Source: Clostridia bacterium (GTDB lineage Bacteria > Bacillota > Clostridia > Oscillospirales > Acutalibacteraceae). From it: 9,690 nt of DNA. The stretch is from NCBI GenBank assembly GCA_017519685.1, contig JAFWRV010000315.1, forward strand, positions 1 to 9,690, given 5' to 3'. Positions 7,318 to 9,690 of this stretch are shown here, one piece after another (the stretch's first letter is position 1; the number at the start of each line of letters is the position of its first letter). The notes beneath the pieces are model-generated. The model was not told the origin of the DNA, did no database searches, and saw only the letters and a list, made by a program, of their open reading frames with translations. The translations under genes and the position numbers were made by a program.

Positions 7318-7818
7318 TTAACCTAAAATTTCCTGAACGGACTTGCCGCGGATAACCGCCACTTCTTCTGCGTTACGAAGCTTTGAAAGTCCGTCGATTG
7401 TTGCTCTTACGATGTTGCAGGGGTTGTTTGAACGAAGAGCCTTTGTACGGATATCCTTGATGCCGACTGTTTCAACGACCGCACGAACGGGGCCGCCTGC
7501 GATAACGCCGGTACCGGGAGCAGCGGGCTTGAGAAGAACAACGCCTGCTCCGAATTTGCCGATAATCTCATGGGGAATTGTTGTTCCCTTGAGAGAAATC
7601 TGCATAAGGTTTTTCTTCGCGTCTTCAATACCCTTGCGGATAGCATCGGGAACTTCTCCCGATTTGCCGAGTCCGAAGCCGATAATTCCGTTGCCGTCTC
7701 CGACAACTACGAGAGCGGAGAACTTCATAATACGGCCGCCCTTTACCGTCTTGGAAACGCGGTTGATGGCAACTACGCGCTCAGTAAGCTCGTATGCCGA
7801 TGCATCAATCTTAGCCAT
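7318..7818 (-). CDS. rpsE: 30S ribosomal protein S5
   Basis: S5 is part of the small-subunit region governing decoding accuracy and lines the mRNA entry channel. The 166 residues comprise an N-terminal double-stranded-RNA-binding-like domain (about 10-75) and a C-terminal domain (about 80-155). [20 protein letters not shown] (20-39) includes the loop (21-29) where spectinomycin-resistance changes fall; it appears wild type. [17 protein letters not shown] (40-56) and the [16 protein letters not shown] stretch (99-114) are characteristic. AAAGGAG lies nine bases before the ATG, 17 bases after rplR. Confidence 0.98.
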   Translation of the reverse strand: MAKIDASAYELTERVVAINRVSKTVKGGRIMKFSALVVVGDGNGIIGFGLGKSGEVPDAIRKGIEDAKKNLMQISLKGTTIPHEIIGKFGAGVVLLKPAAPGTGVIAGGPVRAVVETVGIKDIRTKALRSNNPCNIVRATIDGLSKLRNAEEVAVIRGKSVQEILG

Positions 7819-7835
7819 AACAGTTTTCTCCTTTC

Positions 7836-8195
7836 TCAGAATTTCAGGCCGCCCTCACGGGCACCTTCGGCCAGTTCCTGAACACGGCCGTGATAAATGT
7901 AACCGCCGCGGTCGAATACACATTCGGTGATTCCTTTGTCTGCAGCGCGTTTTGCGATCAGTTCGCCCACTTTGTGAGCGGCGGACTTGTTTCCGCCGTA
8001 TTCAGCAAAATCCTTCTCAACGGAAGATGCGGCAGCGAGTGTCTCGCCCTTTACATCATCTATAAGCTGAGCGTAGATATGCTGGAGAGAACGGAAAACA
8101 TTAAGGCGGGGACATTCAGCCGTTCCGGAAACTTTACCGCGAACTCTCTTATGGCGATGCTGTCTGGCCTTATTGGTGTCCGGTCTGTTAACCAT
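7836..8195 (-). CDS. rplR: 50S ribosomal protein L18
   Basis: L18 binds 5S rRNA and, with L5 and L25-type proteins, docks it on the large subunit. The 119-residue protein has a basic N-terminal tail (1-30, rich in Arg, His and Lys), followed by [19 protein letters not shown] (29-47) and the C-terminal 5S-binding core [20 protein letters not shown] (94-113) ending GGLKF, as in the family. AAGGAG lies 9 bases before the ATG, 27 bases after rplF. No unusual feature was seen. Confidence 0.98.
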   Translation of the reverse strand: MVNRPDTNKARQHRHKRVRGKVSGTAECPRLNVFRSLQHIYAQLIDDVKGETLAAASSVEKDFAEYGGNKSAAHKVGELIAKRAADKGITECVFDRGGYIYHGRVQELAEGAREGGLKF

Positions 8196-8222
8196 AATAT
8201 TTCACTCCTTATTCTTCTGTTA

Positions 8223-8768
8223 TTATTTACCGCCCTTACCGGCTTTGCCTTCCTTGCGGCGTATGTGCTCTTCAACGTACTTGATTCCTTTGCCCTTGTA
8301 CGGCTCGGGGGGACGCTTTTCGCGCACATTGGCGGCAAACTGTCCGACCTTCTGCTTGTCGGCACCAGAGATTACGATCTTATTGGGTGCGGGAACTTCG
8401 ATTGTGACTCCCTCGGGAGCGGTCATGATCACATCATGCGAAAAACCGACCTTGAGAACAAGCTCCTTGCCCTTGAGCTCCGCACGGTAACCTACGCCGT
8501 TTACTTCGAGTTCCTTCTTGAAGGTCTCGTTAACGCCGTGAATCATGTTAGCGATAAGAGTTCTGGAAAGACCGTGAAGTGATCTGTTCTGTTTGTCATC
8601 GTTGGGGCGGGTAACCTTGATGGTGTCGCAGTCCTTCTCAACGGTGATGTTGGGATGAATGTTGCAGGAAAGGGTACCCTTGGGTCCTTTCGCGGTAACG
8701 AGATTTCCGTCAACTGTAACATCTACCCCCGCGGGGATAACTACGGGCATTTTGCCTATACGTGACAT
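8223..8768 (-). CDS. rplF: 50S ribosomal protein L6
   Basis: L6 sits near the sarcin-ricin loop and the GTPase factor-binding site of the large subunit. The 181-residue product has two tandem L6-type alpha/beta repeats (about 1-82 and 83-170). It begins [15 protein letters not shown], and the second half carries [13 protein letters not shown] (91-103) and the signature [11 protein letters not shown] (154-164), then a lysine/glycine-rich tail. The ribosome site TAAGGAGGT begins with the stop codon of rpsH, implying close translational linkage to rpsH. Confidence 0.98.
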   Translation of the reverse strand: MSRIGKMPVVIPAGVDVTVDGNLVTAKGPKGTLSCNIHPNITVEKDCDTIKVTRPNDDKQNRSLHGLSRTLIANMIHGVNETFKKELEVNGVGYRAELKGKELVLKVGFSHDVIMTAPEGVTIEVPAPNKIVISGADKQKVGQFAANVREKRPPEPYKGKGIKYVEEHIRRKEGKAGKGGK

Positions 8769-8782
8769 TTAACGGTACCTCC

Positions 8783-9181
8783 TTACCAAATAAATGCAAG
8801 AACTTCGCCGCCTACATTGGCTTTGCGCGCGTCCTTATCTGTCATAACGCCTTTTGATGTTGAAAGGATGGCAACGCCTATTCCCTTCATAACCTTGGGC
8901 ATATTTTCAACATCGGTGTAAATTCTCAGACCGGGCTTTGAAACTCTGCGCAGACCGGTAATAACCTGAGACTTGTTGGGACCGTATTTCAGCGCGATTT
9001 CGATAACGCCCTGTTTTCCGTCATCCTCAACTTTGTAGCTTTTTATATAGCCCTCATCAACAAGAATCTGAGCAATCGCCTTCTTCATGTTGGATGCGGG
9101 AACCTTCACTGTGTCATGCTTTGCCGAATTAGCATTACGGATACGGGTAAGCATATCAGCGATGGAATCAGTAATTTGCAT
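8783..9181 (-). CDS. rpsH: 30S ribosomal protein S8
   Basis: S8 is a primary 16S rRNA binder in the central domain and, in E. coli, the repressor of the spc operon through a site at the rplE start. The 132-residue product has the family opening [15 protein letters not shown] (3-17) and the C-terminal RNA-binding signature [13 protein letters not shown] (107-119) ending [18 protein letters not shown] precedes the ATG, 28 bases after rpsN. Any S8 target RNA upstream of rplE would lie outside this window, so regulation cannot be judged here. Confidence 0.98.
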   Translation of the reverse strand: MQITDSIADMLTRIRNANSAKHDTVKVPASNMKKAIAQILVDEGYIKSYKVEDDGKQGVIEIALKYGPNKSQVITGLRRVSKPGLRIYTDVENMPKVMKGIGVAILSTSKGVMTDKDARKANVGGEVLAFIW

Positions 9182-9209
9182 ACTGTTTACCTCCTTTGCA
9201 ATTGCTCAA

Positions 9210-9395
9210 TTACCAACTTGCTTTCTTGACGCCGGGAATCTGACCTGCATGAGCCAGCTCTCTGAAGCAAACACGGCATACGCCGTATTTACGGAGATAA
9301 GCGTGAGGTCTTCCGCAGATTTTACATCTGTTATATGCTCTTGATGAGTATTTGGCAGGGCGTGCCTGTCTTACTTTCTGTGATGTTTTAGCCAC
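9210..9395 (-). CDS. rpsN: 30S ribosomal protein S14, zinc type
   Basis: S14 is in the head of the small subunit and is needed for late assembly. At 61 residues this is the short zinc-binding form, with the ribbon cysteines Cys24, Cys27, Cys40 and Cys43 (CKIC and CRVC) and the characteristic end [13 protein letters not shown] (49-61). The start codon is GTG, at the right distance from AAGGAGGG; the first three bases of that TAAGGAGGG site are the rplE stop codon. Some annotation schemes call this form rpsZ. The rplE-rpsN-rpsH order is standard. Confidence 0.97.
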   Translation of the reverse strand: MAKTSQKVRQARPAKYSSRAYNRCKICGRPHAYLRKYGVCRVCFRELAHAGQIPGVKKASW

Positions 9396-9407
9396 GGTTT
9401 TCCCTCC

Positions 9408-9690
9408 TTATCTTGAGAACGGAGCGCCCATAAGTGCTAGGAGCTCACGTGCTTCTTCGTCTGTTTTTGCAGTTGTGACAAAGCAGATGTCCATACCTCT
9501 TACTTTGTCAATCTTATCATAATCGATTTCGGGGAATATCAGCTGCTCTTTGATGCCCATGGAATAATTTCCTCTGCCGTCAAAAGAGTTGGGGTTGATT
9601 CCTCTGAAGTCGCGCACTCTGGGGAGAGCAAGGTTGAAGAATCTGTCAAGGAATTCATACATCCTGTCCCCTCTCAGGGTAACTTTTGCA
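9408..9690 (-). CDS. rplE: 50S ribosomal protein L5 (C-terminal part)
   Basis: L5 binds 5S rRNA and forms a bridge to the small-subunit head near the P-site tRNA. Only the last 93 residues are in the window; the reading frame stays open to the edge, reading AKVTLRGDR before the internal Met at 9662, so the 5' half lies beyond. Family motifs are [30 protein letters not shown] and [19 protein letters not shown], matching the L5 C-terminal domain of a protein usually near 179 residues. The start is not present. The TAA stop overlaps the rpsN ribosome site. Confidence 0.97.
   Translation of the reverse strand, partial: AKVTLRGDRMYEFLDRFFNLALPRVRDFRGINPNSFDGRGNYSMGIKEQLIFPEIDYDKIDKVRGMDICFVTTAKTDEEARELLALMGAPFSR

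Overview
The window is the distal part of the conserved bacterial S10-spc-alpha ribosomal protein cluster. It is read entirely on the minus strand, so gene order runs from high to low coordinates. In transcription order it holds rplE (5' end cut by the window edge), rpsN (zinc type), rpsH, rplF, rplR, rpsE, rpmD, rplO, secY, map, a KOW/L14e-like RNA-binding protein gene, infA, rpmJ, rpsM, rpsK, rpsD, rpoA and rplQ. A strong intrinsic terminator follows. Beyond it lies a separate small transcription unit for an unrecognised lipoprotein, with its own promoter and a 17-bp terminator hairpin, and then about 300 bases of repeat-rich noncoding DNA at the low-coordinate edge.

The organism is a Firmicute, most likely a gut-type Clostridia member, perhaps Oscillospirales/Ruminococcaceae. 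The reasons are the order secY-map-KOW-infA-rpmJ-rpsM-rpsK-rpsD-rpoA-rplQ, a short four-cysteine S14, strong AAGGAGG ribosome binding sites at nearly every gene, a short RpoA of 316 residues, and the cysteine-poor S4 form. The phylum call is firm; the family call is inference from remembered protein styles.

The genes work together. The ribosomal proteins build both subunits, IF1 starts translation, SecY is the membrane channel for exported nascent chains, methionine aminopeptidase trims N-termini, and RpoA is the assembly platform of RNA polymerase. Junctions are very tight: three are start/stop overlaps (rpmD/rplO, rplO/secY, map/KOW), and at four others the upstream stop codon is itself the first bases of the next Shine-Dalgarno sequence. 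The one roomy junction is rpsD-rpoA (110 bases), which carries two hairpins and could set the RpoA to ribosomal-protein ratio. The adenylate kinase gene usually found between secY and map in Firmicutes is absent here.

No clearly new system is visible. The parts least explained by known families are the repeat element at 1-300, the lipoprotein at 346-846, and the structured rpsD-rpoA spacer.
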